From Nostoc sp. CHAB 5824 (GTDB taxonomy: Bacteria; Cyanobacteriota; Cyanobacteriia; Cyanobacteriales; Nostocaceae), in the NCBI RefSeq assembly GCF_020829665.1, contig NZ_JAIVFT010000012.1:148420-212419 (forward strand): a stretch of 64,000 nucleotides of DNA, read 5' to 3'. Under the pieces are notes generated by a model. The model searched no databases and had not been told where the DNA came from. It saw nothing but the letters and a program-made list of their open reading frames with translations. Made by a program: the position numbers and the translations under genes. Shown one piece after another: positions 1 through 9,499 of this stretch. The number at the start of each line of letters is the position of its first letter. Within the stretch, counting starts at the first letter, position 1.

Positions 1-1
1 T

Positions 2-3000
2 AAAGTTACACAACCAGTTTTTTTGCGATCGCAATATGCAACAAAGGTAGGATTAAAAGCTGGTTTTGGTGTTCCCATCTTGGCTGGAAACCAAGTATTA
101 GCTGTTTTAGTGTTTTTTAAACGCAGCTCAGTATTAGTAGATAAACGTTTGCTCTTGCTAGTAAGTGCTGTTGCTGCTCAGTTAGGTGGGTTGATTGAGC
201 GCAAAACCCTAGAACAAAAACTAGCGCTCAGAGAAGCTCGCCTCAATGCCTTTTTTAGCAGCGCTCCTGTCGGCATGAACATTGTAGATAGCCAGCTGCG
301 GTTTGTGCAAATCAACCAATTACTGGCGGAGATTAATGGACTACCCCAGCATGATCATATTGGCAAGACAATCTATGAAGTTTTACCCCACATTGCGCCC
401 TTAGTGGAACCAATTTATCAACAGGTTCTGTTAACCGGTCAACCCATTCTCAATCAAGAATTAAGCGGTGCATCAATTAAACAACCAGATATTATTCGCC
501 ACTTCTTAGTTTCTTATTTTCCGATTCCTGGTGAAGACGATCGCCCCTCTGGTATAGGTACAGTTTTAGTAGAAATTAGCGAACTGCAAGCCGCGCTACG
601 CGAACGGCAAGCCGCGCTACGCGAACGCAAACACGTTGAACAAGAGCTGCGTTTAGCTAACGAACGCCTACAATATCTACTCACTTCCAGCCCTGTGGTG
701 ATTTATAGCAGCAAAAAAAACTCAGGAGATTTTAGCACTACCTTTATTAGTAAGAACGTTAAGGCAATGGTTGGGTACGAAGCGCGAGAATTTATCGAAA
801 ATCCCAGTTTCTGGCTCCATCACGTCCACCCAGAAGATGTTGAACTGATTTTAGGGAAATTAAAGGAGCTTGTTGAGCGGGAATACAGCTCTTACGAATA
901 TCGGTGGTTACATGCTGACGGAAGTTATCACTGGTTTTACGAAAAGATGAGGTTAATCCGTGACGAAGCTGGTAATCCGATAGAATGTGTTGGTTATTGG
1001 GCAGATATCAACGATGCTAAACTAGCAGAACTGGCTTTGCAGTCAGGTAGGCAGCGATATCAACTTTTGGCAGAAGCCTCACCAGTTTGTATATTTTACG
1101 CAGATATAGATGGCAATTGGTTCTATTTAAATCAGCGCTGCACTCAAATTACCGGACTTTCACTACAAGAGTCTCTGGGCAAAGGTTGGATAAATGCTTT
1201 ACATCCAGAAGACCGCGATCGCGTGTTGAGTTTATGGTATGAAGCAGCCGCCGGGAAAGTTCCATCTAATTGTGAGTATCGATTTTTACATAAAGATGGC
1301 ACAGTTGTCTGGGTAATTGCACAAGCCTTGCCCGAAATTGGCGAACGTGGAGAAATTAAAGGTTACATCGGTACGATTACAGATATTACCGAGAGAAAAT
1401 TGGCAGAAGAAGCCTTGCGTGAGAGTGCAGAACGGGAAAGAGCGATCGCCCAAGCGATTCAAAGGATGCGCCAAACACTGAATTTAGAGACTATATTTGC
1501 AGCTACAACCCAAGAATTACGGCAAGTGCTTAACTGCGATCGGGTTGTTGTCTATCGTTTCAATCCGCAGTGGAGTGGCGAATTTGTTTCTGAGTCGGTG
1601 GGTAATGGTTGGATTTCCTTGATAGAAGAACACAACAATGATCCTCATCTCACAGAAGGTATTTTACAAGACGGGCTTTGCCTAGCAAAAATTTTGGATA
1701 GCGCGGATAATCAGGTGCAAGATGTTGATGTGCAAACAGCCCAAGGCGGCATTTACACACAAGGCGCAAGTTTCCGCTACGTCTGTGATATTTACAACGC
1801 TGGGTTTCATTCTTCTTATATCAACCTCTTAGAGCGTTTTCAGGCTAAAGCCTACATTATTGTCCCTATTTTATATGGTACTCAGCTTTGGGGATTACTA
1901 GCGAGTTATCAAAATTCCGAGCCGCGCCAATGGAAACCAGGAGAAATCAATATCGTAGTTCAAATTGGTAATCAATTAGGCGTTGCTTTACAGCAGGCAC
2001 AATTGCTAGCGCAAACTCAAAGGCAGTCACAAGCATTGCAAGAAGCTGTGATTACAGCTGATGCTGCCAACCGCGCCAAAAGCGAATTCCTTGCCAACAT
2101 GAGCCACGAACTACGTACCCCACTCAACGCCATCCTCGGTTTTACCCAAGTCATGAGCCACGATCGTGCTTTATCTACTGAACATCAGCAAAACCTAGCA
2201 ATCATCAATCGTGCTGGCGAACATCTCCTCAACTTAATTAACGACATTTTGGAAATGTCTAAAATCGAAGCTGGCAGAATAACATTAAATTTCAACAGTT
2301 TTGACTTAATTCGTCTCTTGGAAAGTCTCGAAGAGATGTTGCGCTTCCGCGCCACCTCTAAAGGATTAGAATTGGTCTTTGAATATACATCTTATCTTCC
2401 CCAATACATCCAAGCTGACGAAAGTAAACTGCGTCAAGTGTTGCTTAACCTCTTGGGAAATGCAATCAAATTTACTGATACTGGAAGAGTAATGCTGCGG
2501 GTATGTCTGGGGGCTGGGGGTTGCAAAGTAGAGGAGCAGGAAAAATTTTTCCCCTCTTCCCCTCATCTTCCTCATCTCTTTTTCGAGGTACAAGACACCG
2601 GTCGTGGTATTGCCCTGCAAGAAATTGACTTGCTGTTTGAAGCTTTTGGACAAACTGAAACCGGAAGGAAATCGCAACAGGGAACAGGACTAGGTTTAGC
2701 AATTAGCCGTAAATACGTGCAACTAATGGGGGGAGATATTAGCGTTATTAGCACTGTTGGCGAGGGAAGTAAATTTGCCTTTGATATTCAAATTGATTTA
2801 GCCGCAGCCAACGAAATACAGATAAAGCAAACTAGACGCCAAGTTTTTAGTTTAGCGCCCGCTCAAAACGAATACCGTATCTTAGTGGTTGATGATTCCA
2901 AAGACAGCCGTTTAGTGCTAATGAAAATTCTGACATCTATCGGCTTTACAGTTCAGGAAGCGGCAAATGGTACTGAAGCGATCGCAGTTTGGCAGACATG

Positions 3001-3541
3001 GCAACCACATTTAATCTTAATGGATATGCGGATGCCGATTATGGACGGCTATGAAGCCACAAAAATTATTAAAGCTAGAGAAGAAACCTCAATTCAAAAT
3101 TGCAAGACCATTATCATCGCCTTAACCGCTAATGCTTTTGAGGAACAACGAGAGGCAATGATTAAAGCGGGTTGTGATGATTATATTAACAAGCCTTTTC
3201 GCGAGGAACAATTACTAGAAAAATTGAGCGAATATTTAGGAGTTAAATATATTTATCAAGAAGATAGCTATCAGATAGCAGATGCAAGGCAGCAGGAGAC
3301 AGAATCAATCTTGAAGCTTGCGGATTTAGTTCCTTTATTGTCTGAAATGTCGCCTGAATGGGTGAAACAAGTATACACTGCCGCAGCCCAATGCAGTGAT
3401 GACTTAATTTTGGCATTGATTGAGCAAATCCCTTCGGAAAATGCACTACTACGAAATTTTATTCAGAATTTAGCTCATGATTTTCAGTTTGAGAAAATTA
3501 TGGAATTGACGAGTATTCCAGGAGTATTATCTAGTTCATAA
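2..3541 (+). CDS. Hybrid sensor histidine kinase (GAF-PAS-PAS-PAS-GAF-HisKA-HATPase-REC), 5' partial
   Basis: The reading frame is open to the left edge, so the true start lies outside the window; residues here count from a TTG at 23. A GAF C-terminus (about 1-55) is followed by three PAS domains (about 68-190, 210-333, 345-460), a phytochrome-type GAF (about 485-660), a HisKA dimerisation domain with H-box SHELRTP (His695), a HATPase domain with DTGRGI and GTGLGLAIS, and a receiver with phospho-acceptor Asp1001 in LMDMRMP. The protein should autophosphorylate on His695 and pass phosphate to its own receiver. The second GAF has SSY where bilin-binding GAFs have the CH pair, so covalent chromophore binding is unlikely. 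A 7-residue heptad is duplicated in the PAS1-PAS2 linker, and a low-complexity insert splits the HATPase domain. The signal sensed is unknown. Kinase assignment is certain; no partner gene is adjacent. Confidence 0.93.
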   Translation, partial: KVTQPVFLRSQYATKVGLKAGFGVPILAGNQVLAVLVFFKRSSVLVDKRLLLLVSAVAAQLGGLIERKTLEQKLALREARLNAFFSSAPVGMNIVDSQLRFVQINQLLAEINGLPQHDHIGKTIYEVLPHIAPLVEPIYQQVLLTGQPILNQELSGASIKQPDIIRHFLVSYFPIPGEDDRPSGIGTVLVEISELQAALRERQAALRERKHVEQELRLANERLQYLLTSSPVVIYSSKKNSGDFSTTFISKNVKAMVGYEAREFIENPSFWLHHVHPEDVELILGKLKELVEREYSSYEYRWLHADGSYHWFYEKMRLIRDEAGNPIECVGYWADINDAKLAELALQSGRQRYQLLAEASPVCIFYADIDGNWFYLNQRCTQITGLSLQESLGKGWINALHPEDRDRVLSLWYEAAAGKVPSNCEYRFLHKDGTVVWVIAQALPEIGERGEIKGYIGTITDITERKLAEEALRESAERERAIAQAIQRMRQTLNLETIFAATTQELRQVLNCDRVVVYRFNPQWSGEFVSESVGNGWISLIEEHNNDPHLTEGILQDGLCLAKILDSADNQVQDVDVQTAQGGIYTQGASFRYVCDIYNAGFHSSYINLLERFQAKAYIIVPILYGTQLWGLLASYQNSEPRQWKPGEINIVVQIGNQLGVALQQAQLLAQTQRQSQALQEAVITADAANRAKSEFLANMSHELRTPLNAILGFTQVMSHDRALSTEHQQNLAIINRAGEHLLNLINDILEMSKIEAGRITLNFNSFDLIRLLESLEEMLRFRATSKGLELVFEYTSYLPQYIQADESKLRQVLLNLLGNAIKFTDTGRVMLRVCLGAGGCKVEEQEKFFPSSPHLPHLFFEVQDTGRGIALQEIDLLFEAFGQTETGRKSQQGTGLGLAISRKYVQLMGGDISVISTVGEGSKFAFDIQIDLAAANEIQIKQTRRQVFSLAPAQNEYRILVVDDSKDSRLVLMKILTSIGFTVQEAANGTEAIAVWQTWQPHLILMDMRMPIMDGYEATKIIKAREETSIQNCKTIIIALTANAFEEQREAMIKAGCDDYINKPFREEQLLEKLSEYLGVKYIYQEDSYQIADARQQETESILKLADLVPLLSEMSPEWVKQVYTAAAQCSDDLILALIEQIPSENALLRNFIQNLAHDFQFEKIMELTSIPGVLSSS

Positions 3542-3821
3542 TAATTGTAGATTAGTGAGCTATACGTTTCAGATAAGGCTTGATCCTCCCTAACCCTCCT
3601 TAAAAAGGAGGGAATTAAAGCAAGCATTTTTGAATTAAGCCCCCCTTTTTAAGGGGAGCCAGCGCGGTCTTCTCCCTTGGCGTTAGCCTCTCCCTTTGGG
3701 AGAAGGGGAGACGCCTGCCGTAGGATGCCCAAAGGGCTGTAGGGCGATAGCGCAGCGTTAGCGAGGTACGAGCGTCTGGGGGTTTCCCCCATAAGCGACT
3801 GGCGTGGGTTGGGGGGATATC
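3542..3821. repeat. Convergent intergenic region with small palindromic repeats
   Basis: This gene-free stretch separates the converging kinase and cup genes. It holds a short hairpin (CCTCCTT / AAGGAGG, near 3594-3613), a C-rich/G-rich pair near 3640-3656, and near 3741-3764 a copy of the word GCGATAGCGCAGCGTTAGCG, which recurs as a perfect inverted repeat at 26915-26972. The first hairpin could terminate the kinase transcript. No ORF with a credible start is seen. Confidence 0.55.
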
Positions 3822-5129
3822 TTATCTATAATCTTGCTTTTGAATACTTCCCAAACGAGCAGCCTCACGAATATTGTAGTCGGGTCGAGTAAAGCGATTT
3901 AGCTGCATTTCAAAAAAATCTCGATTGGCTTGTAAATGCTTGGGATTTGGGTCATCTAAAGGATATAAAAGAGCAGTTCGCAAGGCTTGAATTACCGCAG
4001 AAGTGACACAGTACATTGACCGTTGGAAACTAACTCCCAACTGAATCAACATATCTTCTTCACCCCGGCAATGTTGGCTGTAGTAATCAACAAGATATTG
4101 TGGCAAAAAGTGCAACATATCTTGCATTAATAATGTCGGGGGAATGCCAGCAGTACCCACTGGAAATACATCAGCGTAAAGAATTCCATAGTGAAAGTCT
4201 TTTTGGTCTTCCGGTACTTGACGCGCTTGAGCATTATAAGATTTTGTCCCTCGGAAGGGTGCGGTGCGGTAGAAAACAGCTTCTACATAAGGTAATGCGG
4301 CTTCATATAGCCACATAAAACCCTTGGATTTGGGGATAATTTCGTAGCATTCGCCACGAATATAAACATGATGGTAAATGGGACGACCTGCGATCGCAAA
4401 TATACCATTAACTAAAAAGCTCATCGCCTCTGGGACGCTGCTAATGGTACCTTCGTCATAGCGATCGGACATTTCAAAGAACACTGGGGCCATGATTTCC
4501 CAGAATAAGCCCAGATTAGCGTAGTACGACATCTGGCGGCACTGTTCCAAAAACATATCTGGGAATAGTTTGTACAGTCCCAGCATTACGGGGTTGCCTT
4601 GAAAGTAAGCTTTAATTGCTCGGTCGGCGTTGGCTTTGTATTCTTCTGAATCTAGGTAAGGGTCAAATTGTCCACCCATACCTCTGTGCCATAACATCGC
4701 TCGCATACAAGCTTCAGCAAATTCCATATTAATGCGATCATGGAACAAGTGATGCAACAACTTCGGCATTTTGAAAGTTTCACCTTTCTCAATAAATGCC
4801 AAAAGTTCTGGATGTGCAGTAGCTTCGCCGCGCCAAATTCGCAAATCAGCATCATCGCCAGCGTAATGATTATGCCGTTCCAAATACTCTTTTGGTAAGA
4901 AGTATTTAAACAAGGGAAACGGGTTTAAAAATTCGTGTTCAGCAATATAAAGTAGGTCACGCCAGTAAAAATCCATCGGCACAGCATAAGCTTTGTATAA
5001 ACCGATGATTTGCATCAAATTTTCTGGAGTATCCGGTAACATTGCACCGCCTGCTTCTAGACGATGAATTACTTCAGCAAATTCATGCTTTGAAGGAGGT
5101 AGTTTAATTGCTGTTTTAATTGCGGTCAT
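3822..5129 (-). CDS. cupB: CO2 hydration protein of the Cup/Chp family (CupB/ChpX-type more likely)
   Basis: The 435-residue product has the family's features: an N-terminal EAGGAMLPDTPENLMQ segment, the LWHRGMGG region, the IPPTLLMQDM block and the CVTSA block near the C-terminus. Cup proteins bind the distal NdhD/NdhF subunits of specialised thylakoid NDH-1 complexes and convert CO2 to bicarbonate on the cytoplasmic side. It is the last gene of the minus-strand set ndhF - carbonic anhydrase - ndhD - cup, 99 bp after ndhD. CupA (inducible, high affinity) is usually followed by cupS; no cupS follows here, so CupB (constitutive) is preferred, but this is inference from context. The Cup family assignment is firm; the A/B subtype needs a tree. 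Confidence 0.85.
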   Translation of the reverse strand: MTAIKTAIKLPPSKHEFAEVIHRLEAGGAMLPDTPENLMQIIGLYKAYAVPMDFYWRDLLYIAEHEFLNPFPLFKYFLPKEYLERHNHYAGDDADLRIWRGEATAHPELLAFIEKGETFKMPKLLHHLFHDRINMEFAEACMRAMLWHRGMGGQFDPYLDSEEYKANADRAIKAYFQGNPVMLGLYKLFPDMFLEQCRQMSYYANLGLFWEIMAPVFFEMSDRYDEGTISSVPEAMSFLVNGIFAIAGRPIYHHVYIRGECYEIIPKSKGFMWLYEAALPYVEAVFYRTAPFRGTKSYNAQARQVPEDQKDFHYGILYADVFPVGTAGIPPTLLMQDMLHFLPQYLVDYYSQHCRGEEDMLIQLGVSFQRSMYCVTSAVIQALRTALLYPLDDPNPKHLQANRDFFEMQLNRFTRPDYNIREAARLGSIQKQDYR

Positions 5130-5228
5130 AGTGATGGTATTTGGTAAATTGCGTAAATTTATAGCGAGCGAATCAAATTTCTAAACTCTGCGCCACTCTG
5201 TGTTTAAATCGCAACTCTCAATTATTTA

Positions 5229-6725
5229 TTACTTCAGCGCTACTTCAGAGATTACGGTTGTTTCTAAGGAAGGAATTGCAGCTACCATTGTTGTAGTTGT
5301 AGATTCACTCCAACGCACTAACCAAGTGGGTTGTACGCCCAAAAAGATGATAAAAGCTGCCAAAATTAAAGCTGGTATTTTCTCAGACCAAAGAACTTTG
5401 GGATAGTAGGCGAAATTATCAAGTCTACCAAAACAAGTGCGGTTGAGGAGGATGACAAAATAAACTGCGGTTAAGCCACTAGCTACTACACACAAAATTG
5501 TCGGAATGGGAAAGGTAGAGAAACTACCTTGAAAGACGATAAATTCTGCAATAAATCCTGTTAAACCGGGAATACCAGCACTAGCCATCCCGCTTAAAAC
5601 GAGTAAAGCACTAATTAGAGGTAAGCCGCGTATGGGACTCATCAAACCATTGAGTTTATCTAATTCGCGGGTGCCGACTTTGGCTTCTACGACTCCCACC
5701 AAGTGGAAAAGGATTGCCAGGATAATACCGTGGCTAAACATTTGGGCGACTGCACCCACAAGTGCTAAGGGAGTACTAGCGGCACCAGCTAGCAAGATAT
5801 AACCCATGTGGCCGACGGAACTGTATGCTACCATGCGCTTGATGTCTTTTTGAGCGATCGCAATTACTGCCCCATAAATAGCGCTGACTGCTCCCCAAAG
5901 TGCCAAAGTTGGTGCAATGATACTCCAAGCATGGGGAAACATACCCAACCCGAATCGTAACACTCCATAAGTTCCCAGCTTTGCTAACACACCACCGAGA
6001 AGAATTGCAATTGGTGCTGAAGCTTCAACGTAAGCATCCGGTAGCCAAGTATGGAAGGGAACTAAGGGAATTTTAATGCCAAAACCCAATACTATCCCTG
6101 CTAGTAAAAGGATTTGTTTTGCTGTTGACAGGTTTTCTGTAGAGACTGCATCAAAAGCAAAATTGGTAGAACCACTCAGCCACACCATACCCAAGAATGT
6201 TGCCAGAATTAATGCTCCTGAAACAGCAGTATAAATCAGGAATTTAATCCCCGCATAAGCTCGTTTTTCCCCTCCCCAAATAGAAATTAGTAAGTAAAAG
6301 GGGATTAGTTCTAGTTCGTAGAATAGGAAGAATAACAGCAAATTTTCAGCTAAGAAAGCACCAGCGACTCCTCCACTAACTAATAAAATCATGGAGTAGA
6401 ATAACCGGGGACGTTCAGTTTCTTTACTACTGCTGTAAATAGCAATCCAGGTGAGCAGGCTATTTAAGACCAACATCAATATAGAAAGCCCATCAACACC
6501 TAATTGATAGCTCAAGCCAAGGGTTTCATTCCAGGGCAGATACTCTTTAAATTGCATCCCTGGATTGCTGATATCGAATTTTAACAGGATAAAAAGGTTC
6601 CAAAAGAGAACTATCCCAGAAAAAATTAATGCTGTTAAGCGAATGCGATAAGTAGGGAAACTTACAGGTAATATTGCTATGAGAGTAGCGGCTAAAATTG
6701 GGAGCCAAATCAAAACACTTAACAT
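5229..6725 (-). CDS. ndhD: NDH-1 subunit NdhD (CO2-uptake type, NdhD3/NdhD4 class)
   Basis: The 498-residue polytopic membrane protein belongs to the proton-pumping antiporter-like NuoM/NdhD family, with about 14 hydrophobic segments. It has the conserved Glu of LLFFLFYELELIPFYLL and the Lys/His positions in the KIPLVPFHTWLPDAYVEA and DIKRMVAYSSVGHMG blocks. It would form part of the membrane arm of a thylakoid NDH-1 complex, next to NdhF. Pairing with a cup gene marks it as the CO2-uptake class and not the respiratory NdhD1/2 class. It starts at an ATG 128 bp after the carbonic anhydrase gene; that gap carries two small hairpins of a dispersed repeat family (6787-6837). Confidence 0.92.
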   Translation of the reverse strand: MLSVLIWLPILAATLIAILPVSFPTYRIRLTALIFSGIVLFWNLFILLKFDISNPGMQFKEYLPWNETLGLSYQLGVDGLSILMLVLNSLLTWIAIYSSSKETERPRLFYSMILLVSGGVAGAFLAENLLLFFLFYELELIPFYLLISIWGGEKRAYAGIKFLIYTAVSGALILATFLGMVWLSGSTNFAFDAVSTENLSTAKQILLLAGIVLGFGIKIPLVPFHTWLPDAYVEASAPIAILLGGVLAKLGTYGVLRFGLGMFPHAWSIIAPTLALWGAVSAIYGAVIAIAQKDIKRMVAYSSVGHMGYILLAGAASTPLALVGAVAQMFSHGIILAILFHLVGVVEAKVGTRELDKLNGLMSPIRGLPLISALLVLSGMASAGIPGLTGFIAEFIVFQGSFSTFPIPTILCVVASGLTAVYFVILLNRTCFGRLDNFAYYPKVLWSEKIPALILAAFIIFLGVQPTWLVRWSESTTTTMVAAIPSLETTVISEVALK

Positions 6726-6786
6726 GGTAATTTGGGATTTTAGAAAATTGCTAATTGTTATAAATATCTCTGAATTGCCTCTTCAT

Positions 6787-6837
6787 TTACGGCAGAGCCG
6801 TAATGAAGTGCATTTCCAGTCGGAGACTGGAAACGAG
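6787..6837. repeat. Dispersed double-hairpin repeat, copy 1
   Basis: Two back-to-back hairpins: TTACGGC-AGA-GCCGTAA (6787-6803) and TTTCCAGTC-GGA-GACTGGAAA (6813-6833). A related copy lies at 19711-19762 after the tandem membrane-protein genes. It sits in the carbonic anhydrase-ndhD gap, where it could act on mRNA stability or as a partial terminator within the operon (inference). Confidence 0.75.
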
Positions 6838-6853
6838 ATTAAGGACAAAAAAG

Positions 6854-7567
6854 CTAAACTACTATACTGATTCTGCCAGTATCTAAATCGTAATAACCAC
6901 CAGCTATTTTCAGCTTTTCTGTTTTGATTAACTCAGATAAAACTGGCGAGGATTTCAACTTTTTAACTTGTGCTATAATATTTGCTTTACAAACGTTTTC
7001 TAGCTTATCTCCTGGTTGATCTTTTGAACTTTCTAGACTTGGTTTAATCGCATCAAGCAGACTGCCAATTTGTCCTGGTACTTGAGCGCCTTTGATTGTA
7101 GCATCTACCGCACCACATCTTTCATGCCCCACTACCATAATGACTTTGGTTCCTAATACTAAGCTACCAAATTCTAGGCTACCAATTTCTTCTGGTGTAG
7201 CAATATTACCAGCTACACGGCAGACAAATAAATCCCCAAGTCCCTGGTCAAAGACAATCTCAGAGGGAACCCGTGAATCTGCACAACCTAAAATAGAAGC
7301 AAATGGTTTTTGAGTTTTGGCAATTTCTTGCAAACGCGTATAGCTTTGGTTAGGACTTTTACGTTTTCTTTTCACAAACCTGTCATTACCGTCCAGTAAT
7401 TCTTGTAATGCCTTATCGGGGGTAATCTCATCTTCTGCCAAGGGTTTTTCGGCTGCAAATAAGTTTGAACCAAGTCCGGCTGTCAATACACCTGTACCGA
7501 TCGCACCTGCACCAAACTTGAATAAACTTCTTCTAGAAAGATTGATTTGGGGATGTTGTCTGCTCAT
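6854..7567 (-). CDS. ecaB: Beta-type carbonic anhydrase with Tat signal (EcaB-like)
   Basis: The 237-residue protein catalyses CO2/bicarbonate interconversion. Beta-class zinc ligands are visible in GCADSRVP (Cys, with the Asp-Arg dyad) and GHERCGAV (His and Cys). The N-terminus LSRRSLFKFGAGAIG is a twin-arginine signal followed by a hydrophobic stretch ending near AAEK, so the folded enzyme should be exported to the periplasm or thylakoid lumen, or stay membrane-tethered. It lies 69 bp after ndhF and 128 bp before ndhD on the same strand, inside the CO2-uptake NDH-1 gene set. Beta-carbonic anhydrases of this exported kind are called EcaB in cyanobacteria, and EcaB has been linked to Cup-containing NDH-1 in Synechocystis, as I recall. 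Family assignment is firm; the symbol is by resemblance and context. Confidence 0.88.
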   Translation of the reverse strand: MSRQHPQINLSRRSLFKFGAGAIGTGVLTAGLGSNLFAAEKPLAEDEITPDKALQELLDGNDRFVKRKRKSPNQSYTRLQEIAKTQKPFASILGCADSRVPSEIVFDQGLGDLFVCRVAGNIATPEEIGSLEFGSLVLGTKVIMVVGHERCGAVDATIKGAQVPGQIGSLLDAIKPSLESSKDQPGDKLENVCKANIIAQVKKLKSSPVLSELIKTEKLKIAGGYYDLDTGRISIVV

Positions 7568-7636
7568 GGAATTATCCTCACAATATTAAATGTCTGTTTG
7601 TAATAAAACGGTGATTAGCTACCTGGATGTAGTGAT

Positions 7637-9499
7637 TTAGAAAATCAAATCTAAAAACTGCACTCCCCAAAATGGCCAAGTTACCCACATTCCTAAAACG
7701 CCTACTCCTAGAAGAACAGTTAAGGCATAAAATTGGGTTTGTCCAGAGGTGCTGTATTTGAGACTTTCGCCGCCTAAGAGCGAAAATAAACCAACCATAT
7801 TAACGATGCCATCGACTACAAAGCGGTCAATCATATCGGCAAGTTGGGAGATTTTGGCAACTCCAAAAATAATGGTCATCCGATAGAGTTTGGGGGTGTA
7901 AAAGTCGTATGCGAACAAGTCCTGCAAGCCTTGCCAAGGTAAGCGAATCGGTTTAGGAATATTCCCTAAATAAATCACGCCAGTGATGCTGCAACCGAAA
8001 AGGCTCGACCAAATTAAAAGTAGTGCGACATCTTTATTTAAAGTTGCCCAATCGGGTAAAAGTGATAAGCTTTGCAACACTAAAGGAAGATGTAGACTAA
8101 AGCCAAGTAAAATCATCATTGGCAGAATCATGGGCCAGTGAGCTTCAGGCGATCGCTCACTCATTTGTGTAGCTTTACCACCAAAAATTAAACCGAATTC
8201 TCTGGTTAAACTCACGGCTGTTAAAGCATTTACCGCTATTACTACTCCCACTAACCAAGGTTGAGTTTCCCACAACCCATCTGCTAGTTCCATCAGTGCC
8301 CAAAAGCTACCCAAAGGTGGAAAACCAATTAACCCCAAAGTCCCGATGATAAAGGCTATTGCTGAAATCGGGCGACGTGTCCACAATCCGCCTAATTGGG
8401 TGACATCTTGGGTAATGCTATTCCAAATAATTCCGCCAGTACTCATCACCAACAGCGCTGCGGATATGGCATGGGTGAGTACTAACAACAGTGCCGCTTC
8501 GTCTTGTTGCACTCCCACGGCGATGAATACTAAACCCATGTAGGCACTGACAGAATAGGATTGGCAGCGTTTAAGATCAATTTGAGCGATCGCAATTAAA
8601 GAAGCGCCCACTGCTGTCACTACCCCAATCCCCACCATAGCCGAGGAAACTATGGGCGACAGGCTTAACACAGGTTGCAGTTTAATCAGCACCCATGCAC
8701 CGCTAGCGACTACTACCGAGTTCCGCAAAATTGTACTGGGAACTGGGCCTTCCATTGCTTCATCCAACCACAGATGCAGGGGGAACTGGGCACATTTGCC
8801 CATCGGCCCGGCAATTAAGGCTAAACCTACCAGTGCCATTGTTGTCGGGTTAACATTTGCAGTAGCCGCCCATTCAGCTAGTTCTGTGTAATTCCAAGTT
8901 CCGGCGAGGGGCCATAATGCCAACACGCCCATCAGCAAGAATAAATCTCCTACCCGCTTAGTTAAGAAAGCATCTCTCGCACCTGAGACTACCAACGGCT
9001 GGCTAAACCATAAGCCAACTAGCAGGTAGGTTCCCAGCGTCAGGACTTCCAAAATTACATAGCTGAAGAATAAGTTATTACACAGAGCAAGGGCACATAG
9101 TCCCGCTTCAAATAATCCTAATAAAGAATAGAAGCGTCCCCAACCCCAATCCATTTCCATGTAGCCGATCGCATAAATTTGCGCCAGCAAATTCAAGCCA
9201 GTAATTACACCCAAAGCACCAACACTCACCGAAGATATTTCCAAAGCAATGGTGAGGTCTAAACCAGCCGTAGATAACCAAGGAATAAATACTTCTTGGG
9301 GTGGCTGATTCCAAGTTGCTTGTAAGGCGATCGCACTATGTACAAACGCCAAAAATGTCATTACCAAGTTTACATAACCCGCCGGTCTTGGCCCCGTTTT
9401 GCGAATGATCCCCGGTGACCAAGGTACGGCTAACAAGCCACCTATTAAGGCATAGCACGGAACTAGCCAAACAGTCTCAAGTAGAAACTGAGCCATCAA
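7637..9499 (-). CDS. ndhF: NDH-1 subunit NdhF (CO2-uptake type, NdhF3/NdhF4 class)
   Basis: The 620-residue antiporter-like membrane subunit of the NuoL/NdhF family has many transmembrane segments across its whole length. It carries the conserved FPLHLWLDEAMEGPVPSTI block, the IAQIDLKRCQSYSVSAYMG block with its pumping Lys, and a C-terminal amphipathic region (about 500-560) before the last membrane helix. It is the first gene of the minus-strand CO2-uptake set and would sit at the distal end of the membrane arm, where Cup proteins dock. The start MMAQF has two adjacent Met codons; either could be used. The upstream gene-free 344 bp contain candidate operator repeats. Confidence 0.92.
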   Translation of the reverse strand: MMAQFLLETVWLVPCYALIGGLLAVPWSPGIIRKTGPRPAGYVNLVMTFLAFVHSAIALQATWNQPPQEVFIPWLSTAGLDLTIALEISSVSVGALGVITGLNLLAQIYAIGYMEMDWGWGRFYSLLGLFEAGLCALALCNNLFFSYVILEVLTLGTYLLVGLWFSQPLVVSGARDAFLTKRVGDLFLLMGVLALWPLAGTWNYTELAEWAATANVNPTTMALVGLALIAGPMGKCAQFPLHLWLDEAMEGPVPSTILRNSVVVASGAWVLIKLQPVLSLSPIVSSAMVGIGVVTAVGASLIAIAQIDLKRCQSYSVSAYMGLVFIAVGVQQDEAALLLVLTHAISAALLVMSTGGIIWNSITQDVTQLGGLWTRRPISAIAFIIGTLGLIGFPPLGSFWALMELADGLWETQPWLVGVVIAVNALTAVSLTREFGLIFGGKATQMSERSPEAHWPMILPMMILLGFSLHLPLVLQSLSLLPDWATLNKDVALLLIWSSLFGCSITGVIYLGNIPKPIRLPWQGLQDLFAYDFYTPKLYRMTIIFGVAKISQLADMIDRFVVDGIVNMVGLFSLLGGESLKYSTSGQTQFYALTVLLGVGVLGMWVTWPFWGVQFLDLIF

